Origin: Corynebacterium kalinowskii | GTDB lineage: Bacteria; Actinomycetota; Actinomycetes; Mycobacteriales; Mycobacteriaceae | DNA: 64,000 nucleotides | Direction: 5' to 3' | NCBI RefSeq assembly: GCF_009734385.1 | Contig: NZ_CP046452.1 | Location: 1,116,001-1,180,000, forward strand | Shown: piece by piece, positions 8,697 through 17,224 of the stretch | Numbering within the stretch: the first letter of the stretch is position 1 | Layout of the letters: every line of letters begins with the position of its first letter | Position numbers and translations under genes: made by a program | Notes under the pieces: model-generated | The model's database searches: none | What the model was told of the DNA's origin: nothing | Seen by the model: only the letters and a program-made list of their open reading frames with translations

Positions 8697-9457
8697 CGCT
8701 CGTAGCGAAACGCATCGCAGCGGTACGGCAGCTGGACCTCGAATTCCGGGGCAAAGCCAAGGTGCTCGTAGAGATACCAGGTCAGGTTTGAAGTCATCTT
8801 CTGCCTGACCTTTTCGCCATTTCGGAGCCAGTACGCGCGCGTCGCCATGAGCCGGAACAGGTCCTGCGCTTGCAGTTCTTGCTGCCACTCGGTCCGGATT
8901 TCGCGCGCGAGCGACCAAGGCAACGCCACCTCCGGATAGAATCCCGGCTTCTGGACATCTCCGGCATGCATAATTCGCGTCAGCCGATGCACCCACGGCA
9001 CACGCACATCAAGGGTATTCCACATCAACACCAGCGGTCCGCCCGGCGCGATGATGCGATCCATCTCAGCGCTCGCCCGGGGTACATCCACCCAGTGCCA
9101 TGTCTGTGCGCTCACTACTGCGGCGACCGAGGCGTCGGGGAGCGCGGTGTCCTCGGCGGTTGCCTGCCACGCGGGCACGCTTATCGACGCCCGCAGCTGC
9201 CCCAACATGTCCCGACTCGGATCCAGTGCCCAGACCTCGCCCTTGAGCTGTTCGGTCAGTTTTCCAGTGCCTGCACCGACATCGAGGATCGGTCCTTCTG
9301 GCCTGTGTTCTAGAAGTTCCAATGCCTCTGCGGGATACCCCGGCCTGATATCCGCATATGTGTCGGCACCCGCTTCAAAGGCTCTCGCTGCGACCCTGCG
9401 CTGCTGCTCAGTCTTAAACAGTGGCATGTCTCTTTGTGAGCGGGGCGGGGTAGTCAT
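8693..9457 (-). CDS. Class I SAM-dependent methyltransferase
   Basis: 254 residues. The SAM-binding motif ILDVGAGTGKLTEQL lies near residues 55-70, followed by VWALDPSRDML (acidic residue that binds the ribose) and VVSAQTWHWVDVPRA, as in UbiE/Coq5-like Methyltransf_11 proteins. The substrate cannot be inferred. A second possible start, MPLFK, lies ten codons inside. It is convergent with the lipoprotein gene and overlaps its stop. Confidence 0.88.
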   Translation of the reverse strand: MTTPPRSQRDMPLFKTEQQRRVAARAFEAGADTYADIRPGYPAEALELLEHRPEGPILDVGAGTGKLTEQLKGEVWALDPSRDMLGQLRASISVPAWQATAEDTALPDASVAAVVSAQTWHWVDVPRASAEMDRIIAPGGPLVLMWNTLDVRVPWVHRLTRIMHAGDVQKPGFYPEVALPWSLAREIRTEWQQELQAQDLFRLMATRAYWLRNGEKVRQKMTSNLTWYLYEHLGFAPEFEVQLPYRCDAFRYER

Positions 9458-9520
9458 GTTAGTAGATTACTCGGTTTATTTTACGGAAAGACGACCTGTG
9501 GTTTCGAGATACCAGCGTTG

Positions 9521-9883
9521 CTAGGTTAGTTCAGATGTGCGTGTGATCTTTAGTGCTCGGTGGATCAAAGTGAATAGGGCTGAAATCAACACTGGACCAC
9601 CTAAGTAGAGCAATATTCCGAGTGAGAACATGACGGGTTCCCCTGCGTCTTGAATCATGAAGTACGCACCTACCGGTGTCAGCACAGCACCAATTGCGAA
9701 TAGTAGCCATTGAGTTCGGGTTTTCTCCGCGGAGAGAAATAAAGTGAGGACTGCTGCCAACACACTGCAAATGATGAGCAGGGCTAGCACTGTGAAGAGA
9801 ACATCACTGGTACCCGGCTGCTTGAGGACAATGAACGCGATAAGGGCTAGTAATCCTTCGGCGAGCGGCATTCTTCTTTGCAT
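9521..9883 (-). CDS. Small membrane protein of unknown function
   Basis: About 120 residues from MQRRMPLAEG with four hydrophobic stretches (LLALIAFIVL, VLFTVLALLIICSVLAAVL, WLLFAIGAVLTPVGAYFMI, SLGILLYLGGPVLISALF), so a four-helix membrane protein. The frame is open further upstream into the tRNA gene, but those residues do not look like protein. The start could also be the ATG three codons later, which has AAGAAG upstream. No family recognised. Confidence 0.6.
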   Translation of the reverse strand: MQRRMPLAEGLLALIAFIVLKQPGTSDVLFTVLALLIICSVLAAVLTLFLSAEKTRTQWLLFAIGAVLTPVGAYFMIQDAGEPVMFSLGILLYLGGPVLISALFTLIHRALKITRTSELT

Positions 9884-9991
9884 AGGTATCAGGATACCCA
9901 GAGTGATCTCGAAATCTGACCGGTATCTCAGCAGGTACCTGCAATTACTTAGGCGTTTGTGTCGCGGAGAGACAGATTTCCGAATAATTTG

Positions 9992-10065
9992 TCGGGCTGA
10001 CCGGATTTGAACCGACGACCCCTTCACCCCCAGTGAAGTGCGCTACCAAACTGCGCCACAGCCCG
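9992..10065 (-). tRNA. tRNA-Pro (anticodon GGG)
   Basis: On the minus strand a complete cloverleaf: acceptor CGGGCTG pairing with CAGCCCG, discriminator A, D-arm with GGTAGCGC, anticodon stem CTTCA/TGAAG enclosing CTGGGGG (anticodon GGG, decoding CCC and CCU), and T-arm GGTTCAAATCC. CCA is not encoded. No direct repeat of its 3' end was seen nearby, so I have no evidence that it is an integration site. Confidence 0.96.
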
Positions 10066-10126
10066 TCCGTCTTGCCTTAAAACAAGACTAGAAGCAGATT
10101 ACAACACACGAAAATACGTGAAGAAA

Positions 10127-11071
10127 TCAGCTCCACTTAGCGCGTGGCGGAGTCCAATTCTGGATCCGTCGCAGCAGCTCAGTGGGGTTATCGGCGACAA
10201 TCAAGGCATCGACGAAGTTCGGGGCGATGAAGCCTTGGTCGCGCATCTTTTCCAGCATGTCCATCAGTGGTGCCCAAAAGTCGCGGCCGTACAGTGCGAC
10301 GGGCATGTTGTGGATGCCGAGGATCTGCCAGACCCATGCCTCGAAAAGCTCTTCCAGGGTTCCGGCACCGCCAGGCATGGCAATGAAAGCATCGCCAAGT
10401 TCGGCCATGCGGCTCTTGCGCTCATGCATGGAGTTCACGACTTCCAATGACTGCACTCCATTGTGGGCAAGCTCCTTGTTCGCTAACCCCTCCGGAATGA
10501 TTCCGTCTACATGACCGCCACCGGCTAGCACCGCGTCGGCGATGGTGCCCATCAGTCCGATTTTTCCGCCACCGTAGACCAGGCCAATCCCATGTGAAGC
10601 CAAAATCGACCCAAGCTCGGAAGCCATGGATGTGAAAGCCGGGGAGTTGCCCGATGCCGATCCGCAAAACACGGTTACTTTGCGCACAGCCGGTCGCAAA
10701 GTAGGAAACACTTCCTCGGCCAGCAGTGGTGCCAATGCGACATGAGAGGAGTCGGGGTCAACCCAAGCAATCTCATCGATCTCGGCGGCGGGCGATGGAG
10801 CGTCGAGAAGCGCGGCGGTGAATACTTCGGCCTCGACGGTGGCGCCTTCCTCGTTGGCTGCGGGCGCGGTGAAGGAGCCATAAGGGGCGAGCGAGGTGAG
10901 ATGCACGCCGAGCTCTTCGTACGCCTCTCGGACAGCGGCATCAGCGAAAGTCTCGTCGGGCTCGGGCTTGCCACCTGGGAACATGAACAGGGAAGTCCCG
11001 CGTTTGCGCACGGTGAGGACTCGTCCGGTCTCGTCGCGGAGAATGACGGCCGCTACTTTAATGTTCTGCAT
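10127..11071 (-). CDS. Nudix hydrolase fused to LOG-family phosphoribohydrolase
   Basis: 314 residues with two domains. Residues 1-125 are a Nudix hydrolase with an intact Nudix box at 33-56 (GGKPEPDE … REAYEELGV) that binds Mg2+ to cleave nucleoside diphosphate-X substrates. Residues 131-314 are a LOG (TIGR00730, 'lysine decarboxylase-like') domain with YGGGKIGLMG, MHERKSRM and PGGAGTLEE, the motifs of enzymes that hydrolyse nucleoside 5'-monophosphates to base and ribose 5-phosphate. The start overlaps the end of the ychJ gene by 14 bases. The two activities could act in series on one nucleotide; that is inference. Confidence 0.88.
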   Translation of the reverse strand: MQNIKVAAVILRDETGRVLTVRKRGTSLFMFPGGKPEPDETFADAAVREAYEELGVHLTSLAPYGSFTAPAANEEGATVEAEVFTAALLDAPSPAAEIDEIAWVDPDSSHVALAPLLAEEVFPTLRPAVRKVTVFCGSASGNSPAFTSMASELGSILASHGIGLVYGGGKIGLMGTIADAVLAGGGHVDGIIPEGLANKELAHNGVQSLEVVNSMHERKSRMAELGDAFIAMPGGAGTLEELFEAWVWQILGIHNMPVALYGRDFWAPLMDMLEKMRDQGFIAPNFVDALIVADNPTELLRRIQNWTPPRAKWS

Positions 11072-11441
11072 GGTAGACCCATTTCCCATCAATGCGGACG
11101 AACGTGGAATGCTCGCGCTGGCTGCCGCGCTGCCCATCGACACGGTAGAACGCCTCAAAGTCAACTGCTCCGGTGCTGTCCAACGGCCCGCCGTCGGTGG
11201 TTTCGAGAATATCCAGGCGGTAGAACTCCAGCGGGATGTCGAAGCCGAGCTGGGAAGGCCGAGTGTCGGGGTGCCAGGTACGCAGCAGGTAGTCCTCATC
11301 GTGCGTGACGAAGGCCGTATAGCGCGAGCGCATCAATGCCTCAGCTGTGGGTGCGGGCTGCCCGCGGTGATAGCGACCGCAGCACTCGCCGTATGTGAAA
11401 CCGGTGCCACAGGGGCAGCGGTCGGAGTCTGAAACGGTCAC
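11058..11441 (-). CDS. YchJ family protein with SEC-C motif
   Basis: 127 residues. It opens with a SEC-C metal-binding motif CPCGTGFTYGECCGRYH and continues with ALMRSRYTAFVTHDEDYLLRTWH, the hallmark of the YchJ/UPF0225 family (an NTF2-like fold after the zinc motif). Function is unknown in all organisms. Its ATG overlaps the stop of the upstream hydrolase-OsmC gene (ATGA) and its end overlaps the Nudix-LOG gene, so the three form one tightly coupled operon. Confidence 0.88.
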   Translation of the reverse strand: MTVSDSDRCPCGTGFTYGECCGRYHRGQPAPTAEALMRSRYTAFVTHDEDYLLRTWHPDTRPSQLGFDIPLEFYRLDILETTDGGPLDSTGAVDFEAFYRVDGQRGSQREHSTFVRIDGKWVYHAEH

Positions 11442-12592
11442 TGGATTTCGTCCCTGATGTCAGCTCCGAGCAGCTTTTCGACGCCACCGGTACCCACCGC
11501 GGCTGCCAGCAGGGCGCGCTCCTCGCCGGACAACTCTCCGACTAGTTTCACCGAACGCGTGATGGCGTCGCCGTCGAGGGATACGGTGACGTGGACGTCG
11601 TCAAGCGTGCGAATACGCTGTTCGGCAGCGGCGGCGCGCACCGCATTGTTCGTGTCCGTGGCCAGTGCAGACAACATGAGAGATAGAGGTGAGATGTCCA
11701 AGTCCTTGCCACCGTCGCTGCGTGGGACATCGGTAAACAGTTCCCGGCCGCCGGAGCGGACAACGGCGCTCATCTTGGTCGACTGCGTGGAGCGTGCCTC
11801 GGCGGTGGTCTCTGGAAGCTCGTTCGCTTCCACCGGAGGCAGATAGGTCTGGACCCAGGTGTAAATCACGCTGGCGGCGTGCTGTGCGGCGCCCTCGCGA
11901 GTCATGAGATGATCGGCCCGGTCGAGGGAGACCAGGGACTTCGGGTAGCGCGCTACCAGGTAGATCTTCTGCGCGGAATCGATGCCCACCGTCTGGTCGA
12001 CCGGGGAGTGCAGGATGAGCAGTGGCTTGCGCATGAACCCGATGTAGGCCTCGGGATTGATATCAGCGAGGTCCTCCAGGTAGCTGCGGGAAATCGTCAG
12101 CTCACGCCCGCCGAGGGTGACGGGTACAGCGCCGGTCTCATCAACCTCGCCGATCTTGTCCGCAAAGTGCAGCACGGAGTGCGCAGGGTCAAACGGAGCG
12201 CCCATTGTCGCCACCGCGCGGATCGACGGCATATCCGTCGCAGCCTTAATAGCGACCGCGCCGCCGAGGGAATGCCCGATCAGCAGGGTTGGGGCTTCGT
12301 AGTTGTCGGCCAGCCACTGAGCTGCTGCCTTGAGGTCAGCGACATTCATACTGAAAGAGGAATTCGCGAAGTCTCCCTCAGACTGTCCGAGCCCCGGGTA
12401 GTCAAAGCGCAGGCAGGCGATGCCGTGCTCGGCCAGCCACTTGCAGGTACGAGCAGCGGCCGGGGTAAAGCGGCTGCCGGCGAAACAGTGGGAGAACAGT
12501 GCCCACGCACGGGGTTTGGTTTCGGGCAGGTCAATCGTTCCAGCAAGGGTGTAACCGGCGCTGCTGGGGAAGGTCACACTGATCGAATGCAC
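11438..12592 (-). CDS. Alpha/beta hydrolase fused to OsmC-like peroxidase domain
   Basis: 384 residues from a GTG at 12592 (VHSISVTFP…) with AGGGAG seven bases upstream. Residues ~1-245 are an alpha/beta hydrolase with nucleophile elbow GHSLGG, an Asp-bearing HSPVDQTVG and a catalytic His in DRADHLM. Residues ~260-384 are an OsmC/Ohr-type domain, the family that reduces organic hydroperoxides. This fusion is known in other bacteria. The usual OsmC cysteines are not evident in the stretch I can read, so peroxidase activity is uncertain. Confidence 0.82.
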   Translation of the reverse strand: MHSISVTFPSSAGYTLAGTIDLPETKPRAWALFSHCFAGSRFTPAAARTCKWLAEHGIACLRFDYPGLGQSEGDFANSSFSMNVADLKAAAQWLADNYEAPTLLIGHSLGGAVAIKAATDMPSIRAVATMGAPFDPAHSVLHFADKIGEVDETGAVPVTLGGRELTISRSYLEDLADINPEAYIGFMRKPLLILHSPVDQTVGIDSAQKIYLVARYPKSLVSLDRADHLMTREGAAQHAASVIYTWVQTYLPPVEANELPETTAEARSTQSTKMSAVVRSGGRELFTDVPRSDGGKDLDISPLSLMLSALATDTNNAVRAAAAEQRIRTLDDVHVTVSLDGDAITRSVKLVGELSGEERALLAAAVGTGGVEKLLGADIRDEIQ

Positions 12593-12748
12593 TGGGTTTC
12601 TCCCTTTGGGTGAGGGGCAAGAATGGGGCAACGACAGCAATCCTAACGAATGTTGAATCAGTGCGTTTGAATGCGACCGGCTTACCCAAGTGCAATGAGC
12701 GGGCGCGATACAGTGGGAGGAATAAGCAGCAGGAAAGAAGGTCATCTG

Positions 12749-15031
12749 ATGGATTGGTTGTGGAAGGCGCTCGGCGGAAAGTCGGGTCGAAATCAAAAGC
12801 GCAGTCAGGCGATTGTCGATCGTGCGCAAGCCGCGACGGACGAACTCGGCCAGCTCAGTGACGCCGAACTCGCCCAGCGTGCGCGCGACGTTACCGCTGG
12901 CAGTGCGCTGCAAGACCCAGCTGAGTTCCTTGCCATCCTGGGGATCGCGACCAAGCGGACGCTCGGCATCGAGCCGTTCGCGGTGCAGTCCCAGGCCACG
13001 CTGCGCCTTCTCGAAGGCGACGTCGTGCACATGGCCACCGGTGAAGGTAAGACACTGGTCGGTGCGATGGCCGCCACCGGCTATGCCCTCATGGGCAAAA
13101 GCGTGCATGCCATCACTGTGAATGACTACCTTGCCCATCGCGATGCGGAATGGAACCGACCCCTCGTCGAGTTTTTCGGACTGACGGTCGCCAGCATCAC
13201 GGAGGCGATGGATGCGACTGCGCGTCGAGAAGCTTATGCCTGCGACATTGTGTACGGGCCGGTCAACGAGATCGGCTTCGACGTGCTGCGCGACCAGCTC
13301 ATTACCTCCCGCGACCAGGCAGTACAGCACGGCGCGGACGTCGCGATCGTGGACGAAGCCGACTCCGTGCTCGTCGACGAAGCCCTGGTTCCTCTGGTGT
13401 TGGCAGGCGCTGAACCAGGCACTGCACCGACGGGACAGATTACCCAGGTGGTGCGCACTTTAGTAGAAAAACGCGACTTCACCATCGATTCGGATGGCCG
13501 CAACGCCTTCCTCACCGACGATGGAGCGCACCGGGTGGAAAAGGCCCTGGGCATCGCCTCGCTTTTCGACGACGAGCACGTCGGCACCACGCTGGTCCAA
13601 GTCAATCTCGCCTTGCACGCCCGCGCGCTGCTCATTCGCGATGTCCACTACATTGTCCGCGACGGCAAAGTCCAGCTGATCGATGCCTCCAAGGGGCGTG
13701 TTGCCGACCTGCAGCGCTGGCCCGATGGCATCCAAGCGGCCGTGGAGGCTAAAGAGGGCCTGGTGGTCACCGACGGTGGCCGCATTCTGGATTCCCTGAC
13801 TTTGCAGGCACTCATGGGGCGCTATCCACTGGTGTGCGGCATGACCGGCACCGCCGTGGAAGCCACTGACCAGCTGCGCCAGTTCTACGGCCTGCGGGTG
13901 TCCGTGATCGAGCGCAACCGCGAGCTCCGTCGCTTTGATGAAGCCGACCGCATTTACGCCACGGCTGAAGACAAGCAGCGCGCTATCGTTGCGGAGATCG
14001 CTGCGCTGCGTGAAACGGGACGACCCGTCTTGGTGGGCACCCACGACGTTGCCGAATCGGAAGCCCTGGCGGACGCGCTCACCGAGCTCGGCATTGAAAC
14101 TACGGTGCTCAATGCAAAGAACGACGCGGAAGAGGCCCGGATCATTGCCGAAGCCGGCGATATCGGGCGAGTGACTGTGTCCACCCAGATGGCTGGTCGT
14201 GGCACGGACATCCGCCTCGGCGGCGCCGACGAAGCCGATCGCGACCAGGCAGTTGCTCTGGGTGGCCTCGCTGTGATTGGCACCGGACGCCACAAGTCCT
14301 CCCGCTTGGACAATCAGCTGCGCGGTCGCACTGGTCGCCAGGGGGATCCCGGTAGTTCGGTTTTCTTCGTCTCGCTCGAGGACGATGTCGTCGTCTCTGG
14401 TGGCGAAGGGGAGAACCACACTTTTACCCCGGACGCATCGGGGCGCATTGATTCCAAGCGCGCCCAGCAATTTGTGGACCACTGCCAGCGCGTCACTGAA
14501 GGCCAACTGCTGGAAATCCACGCCCAGACCTGGAAATACAACAAGCTCATCTCCGACCAGCGCACCATCATCGATGAACGCCGCAGCGCACTTCTGGACA
14601 CCCCGCGCGCCTGGGAAGAGCTCAGTGCCCGTAGCCCGGAGCGCGCGGCTCAGCTGGCCGAGCTGCCTCAGCACGTGGTGGAGCAGGCAGCCCGCGACAT
14701 CATGTTGTACCACCTCGATCGTGGGTGGAGCGACCACCTCGCCCTGCTCGACGATGTTCGCGAGTCCATCCACCTGCGCGCCATCGCCCGCGAAACCCCG
14801 CTCGACGAGTTCCACCGCATCGCCGTCACGGAGTTCAAGACGCTGGCACAAGAGGCCGTTGACCAGGCCGTAGCTACCTTTGAGAGCGTGCTTATCGACG
14901 GCTCCGGCGCCCACCTGGACGATGCGGGCTTGGCCCGCCCGTCCGCGACGTGGACGTACATGGTGGGGGACAACCCGCTTGCCGAATCGGGAAATTCCTT
15001 GATCAATGGCATCGGGGCAATGTTCCGATAA
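12749..15031 (+). CDS. secA2: Accessory preprotein translocase ATPase SecA2
   Basis: 760 residues, the length of corynebacterial SecA2 and shorter than the canonical SecA1. Walker A is MATGEGKTLVGAM (near residue 95), followed by ITVNDYLAHRDAEW, DEAD-type VDEADSVLVDEA, and QMAGRGTDIRLGG of the second ATPase lobe. The C-terminal zinc-binding tail of housekeeping SecA is missing, as expected for SecA2. It drives export of a subset of proteins in actinobacteria. The ATG at 12749 follows AGAAGG. It is divergent from the hydrolase-OsmC gene and lies upstream of odhI, an arrangement conserved in the genus. Confidence 0.95.
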   Translation: MDWLWKALGGKSGRNQKRSQAIVDRAQAATDELGQLSDAELAQRARDVTAGSALQDPAEFLAILGIATKRTLGIEPFAVQSQATLRLLEGDVVHMATGEGKTLVGAMAATGYALMGKSVHAITVNDYLAHRDAEWNRPLVEFFGLTVASITEAMDATARREAYACDIVYGPVNEIGFDVLRDQLITSRDQAVQHGADVAIVDEADSVLVDEALVPLVLAGAEPGTAPTGQITQVVRTLVEKRDFTIDSDGRNAFLTDDGAHRVEKALGIASLFDDEHVGTTLVQVNLALHARALLIRDVHYIVRDGKVQLIDASKGRVADLQRWPDGIQAAVEAKEGLVVTDGGRILDSLTLQALMGRYPLVCGMTGTAVEATDQLRQFYGLRVSVIERNRELRRFDEADRIYATAEDKQRAIVAEIAALRETGRPVLVGTHDVAESEALADALTELGIETTVLNAKNDAEEARIIAEAGDIGRVTVSTQMAGRGTDIRLGGADEADRDQAVALGGLAVIGTGRHKSSRLDNQLRGRTGRQGDPGSSVFFVSLEDDVVVSGGEGENHTFTPDASGRIDSKRAQQFVDHCQRVTEGQLLEIHAQTWKYNKLISDQRTIIDERRSALLDTPRAWEELSARSPERAAQLAELPQHVVEQAARDIMLYHLDRGWSDHLALLDDVRESIHLRAIARETPLDEFHRIAVTEFKTLAQEAVDQAVATFESVLIDGSGAHLDDAGLARPSATWTYMVGDNPLAESGNSLINGIGAMFR

Positions 15032-15098
15032 GCAGCGGGTATCCAATTCGTTAGCTAAAACTAGGGGCAGATGGTGCACTTGGTGCAGTAACTACCGC

Positions 15099-15104
15099 TA
15101 TGAT
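15099..15104 (+). promoter_or_regulatory. Probable -10 element of odhI
   Basis: TATGAT lies 49 bases before the odhI start. No convincing -35 at normal spacing was found. The start codon is preceded by a near-ideal AGGAGG ribosome site. Confidence 0.45.
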
Positions 15105-15153
15105 GGAGCCATTACTTAGATGGTGTACTTCGAAACCAGGAGGTTTAGAAATA

Positions 15154-15579
15154 ATGAGCGACAACACCGGGATTCCTGACGCACAAGTCGAGACCACCTC
15201 TGTTTTCCGTGCTGATCTGCTGAAGGAAATGGAATCCGGCACGACCTCCCCGGTAGCAGGTAATGACAATCTGCCTGCTGGTGCAGCTCTGCTGGTGGTC
15301 AAGCGTGGCCCAAACGCTGGCTCCCGCTTCCTGCTCGACCAGGAAACCACGACGGCTGGTCGTCACCCGGAGTCTGACATCTTCCTGGATGATGTCACCG
15401 TGTCCCGTCGCCACGCTGAGTTCCGCATGAACGATGGCGAGTTTGAGGTCGTTGATGTCGGATCCCTGAACGGCACTTACGTCAACCGTGAGCCAAAGAA
15501 CTCCCAGGTTCTATCCACCGGTGACGAGGTTCAGATCGGCAAGTTCCGCCTGGTCTTCCTCGCTGGCCCAAAGGCCTAA
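15154..15579 (+). CDS. odhI: FHA-domain inhibitor of 2-oxoglutarate dehydrogenase, OdhI/GarA
   Basis: 141 residues. The N-terminus carries ETTSVFRADLLKE, whose threonines are the phosphorylation sites of the PknG/PknA/PknB kinases, and the rest is a forkhead-associated domain (GRHPESDIFLDD, VSRRHAEF, SLNGTYVN). Unphosphorylated OdhI binds the E1o subunit and shuts 2-oxoglutarate dehydrogenase, diverting carbon to glutamate; phosphorylation makes the FHA domain bind its own tail and releases the enzyme. The ATG at 15154 has AGGAGG upstream; an upstream ATG in the same frame lies in the promoter. Confidence 0.96.
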   Translation: MSDNTGIPDAQVETTSVFRADLLKEMESGTTSPVAGNDNLPAGAALLVVKRGPNAGSRFLLDQETTTAGRHPESDIFLDDVTVSRRHAEFRMNDGEFEVVDVGSLNGTYVNREPKNSQVLSTGDEVQIGKFRLVFLAGPKA

Positions 15580-15592
15580 TCTCTCCCGATTC

Positions 15593-15630
15593 GACGCACC
15601 AAGAGCGCTTTATGTAGTCTTTGGTGCGTC
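15593..15630 (+). terminator. Stem-loop between odhI and ftsR
   Basis: GACGCACCAA (15593-15602) pairs perfectly with TTGGTGCGTC (15621-15630) around an 18-base loop. The following bases are not a clear T-run, so it may be a weak terminator or an mRNA-stabilising hairpin that lets some transcription through to ftsR. Confidence 0.5.
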
Positions 15631-15679
15631 TATATCCTATTGCCCGGTTGTTCCTCCTAGTTTCGAAGAGAAGTGAAGC

Positions 15680-16465
15680 GTGAGCGCTGTTCCTAAATCA
15701 GCTTCGTCTCCATCTGCGGTACAGACTCAAAAGGTGAAAGCCCCGCGGATTTCCGCTGCCAAGTCGCCTGCCAAAAAAGCTCCAAAAACCATGTCCATTG
15801 GCGTGGTTTTGGATCGTTTGCAGCAGGAGTTCGACGACATCACCGTGTCCAAGATTCGCTTCTTGGAGTCCGAGGGGTTGGTGTCGCCACAGCGCACCGC
15901 CTCTGGCTACCGACGCTTCACTGAGGCAGACGTTGAGCGTCTGCGCTACATTCTAATCACGCAGCGTGACAACTACCTACCGCTGAAGGTCATCCGGGAA
16001 CAGCTCGAGGCAATGGACAACGGCACCGTCACGACGATGCTGTCTGCCAAGGAAGCCAGCCCCATCATCAGCCCGGATAATTTCCGTGCCCCTACGGCAG
16101 CTCGTCTGACGAGCGATGATGTTGCGCAGCAAGCCGGTGTGACTCCCGAGGCTGTGGCGCTGTTGGCATCCGCAGGCCTGATCCATGGCGATCGTTCTGG
16201 CTTTTTCACTGCCGATGACGTTCGGGTTGTGTCCACTTGTGTCGCCCTGGAGGAATTCGGCTTCGACGTGCGCCAGCTCCGCTCTTTGCGCAACACCGCG
16301 CTGCGCCAGGCTGACCTAATCGGTCAGGTAGCCGGGCCAGTGGCATTGTCCAAGAGTGATACTGCCCGCGAGCGCGCCACTGAGCTGTCTCAGCAAATGA
16401 CGGCGCTCGTGGTGTCCCTGCATGCCTCTCTGGTGAAGAGCGCTCTGCGCGATCAGCTCGGATAA
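15680..16465 (+). CDS. ftsR: MerR-family cell-division regulator FtsR
   Basis: 261 residues from a GTG. A basic, Ala/Lys-rich tail (1-37) precedes a MerR helix-turn-helix (MSIGVVLDRLQQEF … KIRFLESEGLVSPQRTASGYRRF) and a long helix. A second winged-helix-like module (SDDVAQQAGVTPEAVALLASAGLI) follows, as in the Rv1828 family. In Corynebacterium glutamicum FtsR activates ftsZ. It is placed between odhI and the bifunctional-nuclease gene as in relatives, and the latter begins four bases after the stop. Confidence 0.92.
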   Translation: MSAVPKSASSPSAVQTQKVKAPRISAAKSPAKKAPKTMSIGVVLDRLQQEFDDITVSKIRFLESEGLVSPQRTASGYRRFTEADVERLRYILITQRDNYLPLKVIREQLEAMDNGTVTTMLSAKEASPIISPDNFRAPTAARLTSDDVAQQAGVTPEAVALLASAGLIHGDRSGFFTADDVRVVSTCVALEEFGFDVRQLRSLRNTALRQADLIGQVAGPVALSKSDTARERATELSQQMTALVVSLHASLVKSALRDQLG

Positions 16466-16469
16466 TCTC

Positions 16470-17015
16470 ATGGGTTTTATTGCAGTCGAGTATTACGGAG
16501 TCACTCCCATTGGTCCGGAGATGTTTCCGTGTGCCCTGCTGCGCTGGGCCGAACGCGGTCGCGTGCTACCCCTGTGGCTAGCTGCTAGCGCCGCCGACGA
16601 GCTTGATGTCCGCGATTCCGGGATCACCCCGCGTCGCCCCACCGCACACGATTTGTTGGTGACCACCTTTGAACAGATGGGCGGGGTAGCGGAAGTCCGC
16701 CTCATCAGCCAGCATCGAGGGGTGTTCATCGCGTCACTTGTGCTTGGCAATGGGGAAGAGATCGATGCCCGCCCGAGCGACGCGCTCATTATTGCCCGCA
16801 TTATCGACGTCCCTATCTTGGTCGATGAGGACGTACTCACCGATTCTTCTATTTTCGTTTCTGCATCGGACCTGGTTCGATACTTCGACATTGTCATCGA
16901 AGACGCAGTAGCTAATGAAGCCGGTTCTGCATCTGGTGATGTCCAAGCAGATGCGGATTTCGAAGAACTCATGCGCAGCCTTGGCGTATCTGAAGACGAC
17001 TTACGCGGCGAATAA
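16470..17015 (+). CDS. Bifunctional nuclease family protein (DUF151)
   Basis: 181 residues. The block HRGVFIASLVLGNGEEIDARPSDALIIARIIDVPI is the signature of the BFN/DUF151 family, some members of which have both DNase and RNase activity in plants; the bacterial role is unproven. A short acidic tail ends the protein. It starts four bases after ftsR with only a GGA upstream, so translation is probably coupled. It sits between two MerR regulators of division in this conserved cluster. Confidence 0.9.
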   Translation: MGFIAVEYYGVTPIGPEMFPCALLRWAERGRVLPLWLAASAADELDVRDSGITPRRPTAHDLLVTTFEQMGGVAEVRLISQHRGVFIASLVLGNGEEIDARPSDALIIARIIDVPILVDEDVLTDSSIFVSASDLVRYFDIVIEDAVANEAGSASGDVQADADFEELMRSLGVSEDDLRGE

Positions 17016-17109
17016 TTCTGTTAGTTCACTTTGACCACGCTTGTGGCAAAAGTTTTTAATGACACGCGTGTGACTAAAGATGACAAAGTGTCTCAATGGC
17101 TCTAAACTC

Positions 17110-17124
17110 TCAACTTAAGGTTGA
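17110..17124. promoter_or_regulatory. Inverted repeat upstream of mcdR
   Basis: TCAAC-TTAAG-GTTGA has perfect five-base arms and lies about 100 bases before the mcdR start, in a 209-base gap. MerR-type proteins bind such dyads between -35 and -10 elements, so this may be an operator for McdR itself or FtsR. No binding motif is known to me that it matches exactly. Confidence 0.4.
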
Positions 17125-17224
17125 ACTTTAGGGCGTGTCGCAGTGCCAACACTTGACGTTGGTCTAACCTTGCTTGAAGATAAGGGGTAATGCGCCTCGC
17201 AGATAATTACAAGGGAGAAATTAC

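Noticed and set aside
9992..10065. tRNA-Pro as attachment site of a mobile element
   Set aside because: No integrase gene and no direct repeat of the tRNA 3' end seen in the neighbourhood.
13460..15079. Open frame of over 500 codons antisense to secA2
   Set aside because: No domain is visible and it lies entirely opposite conserved SecA2 motifs.
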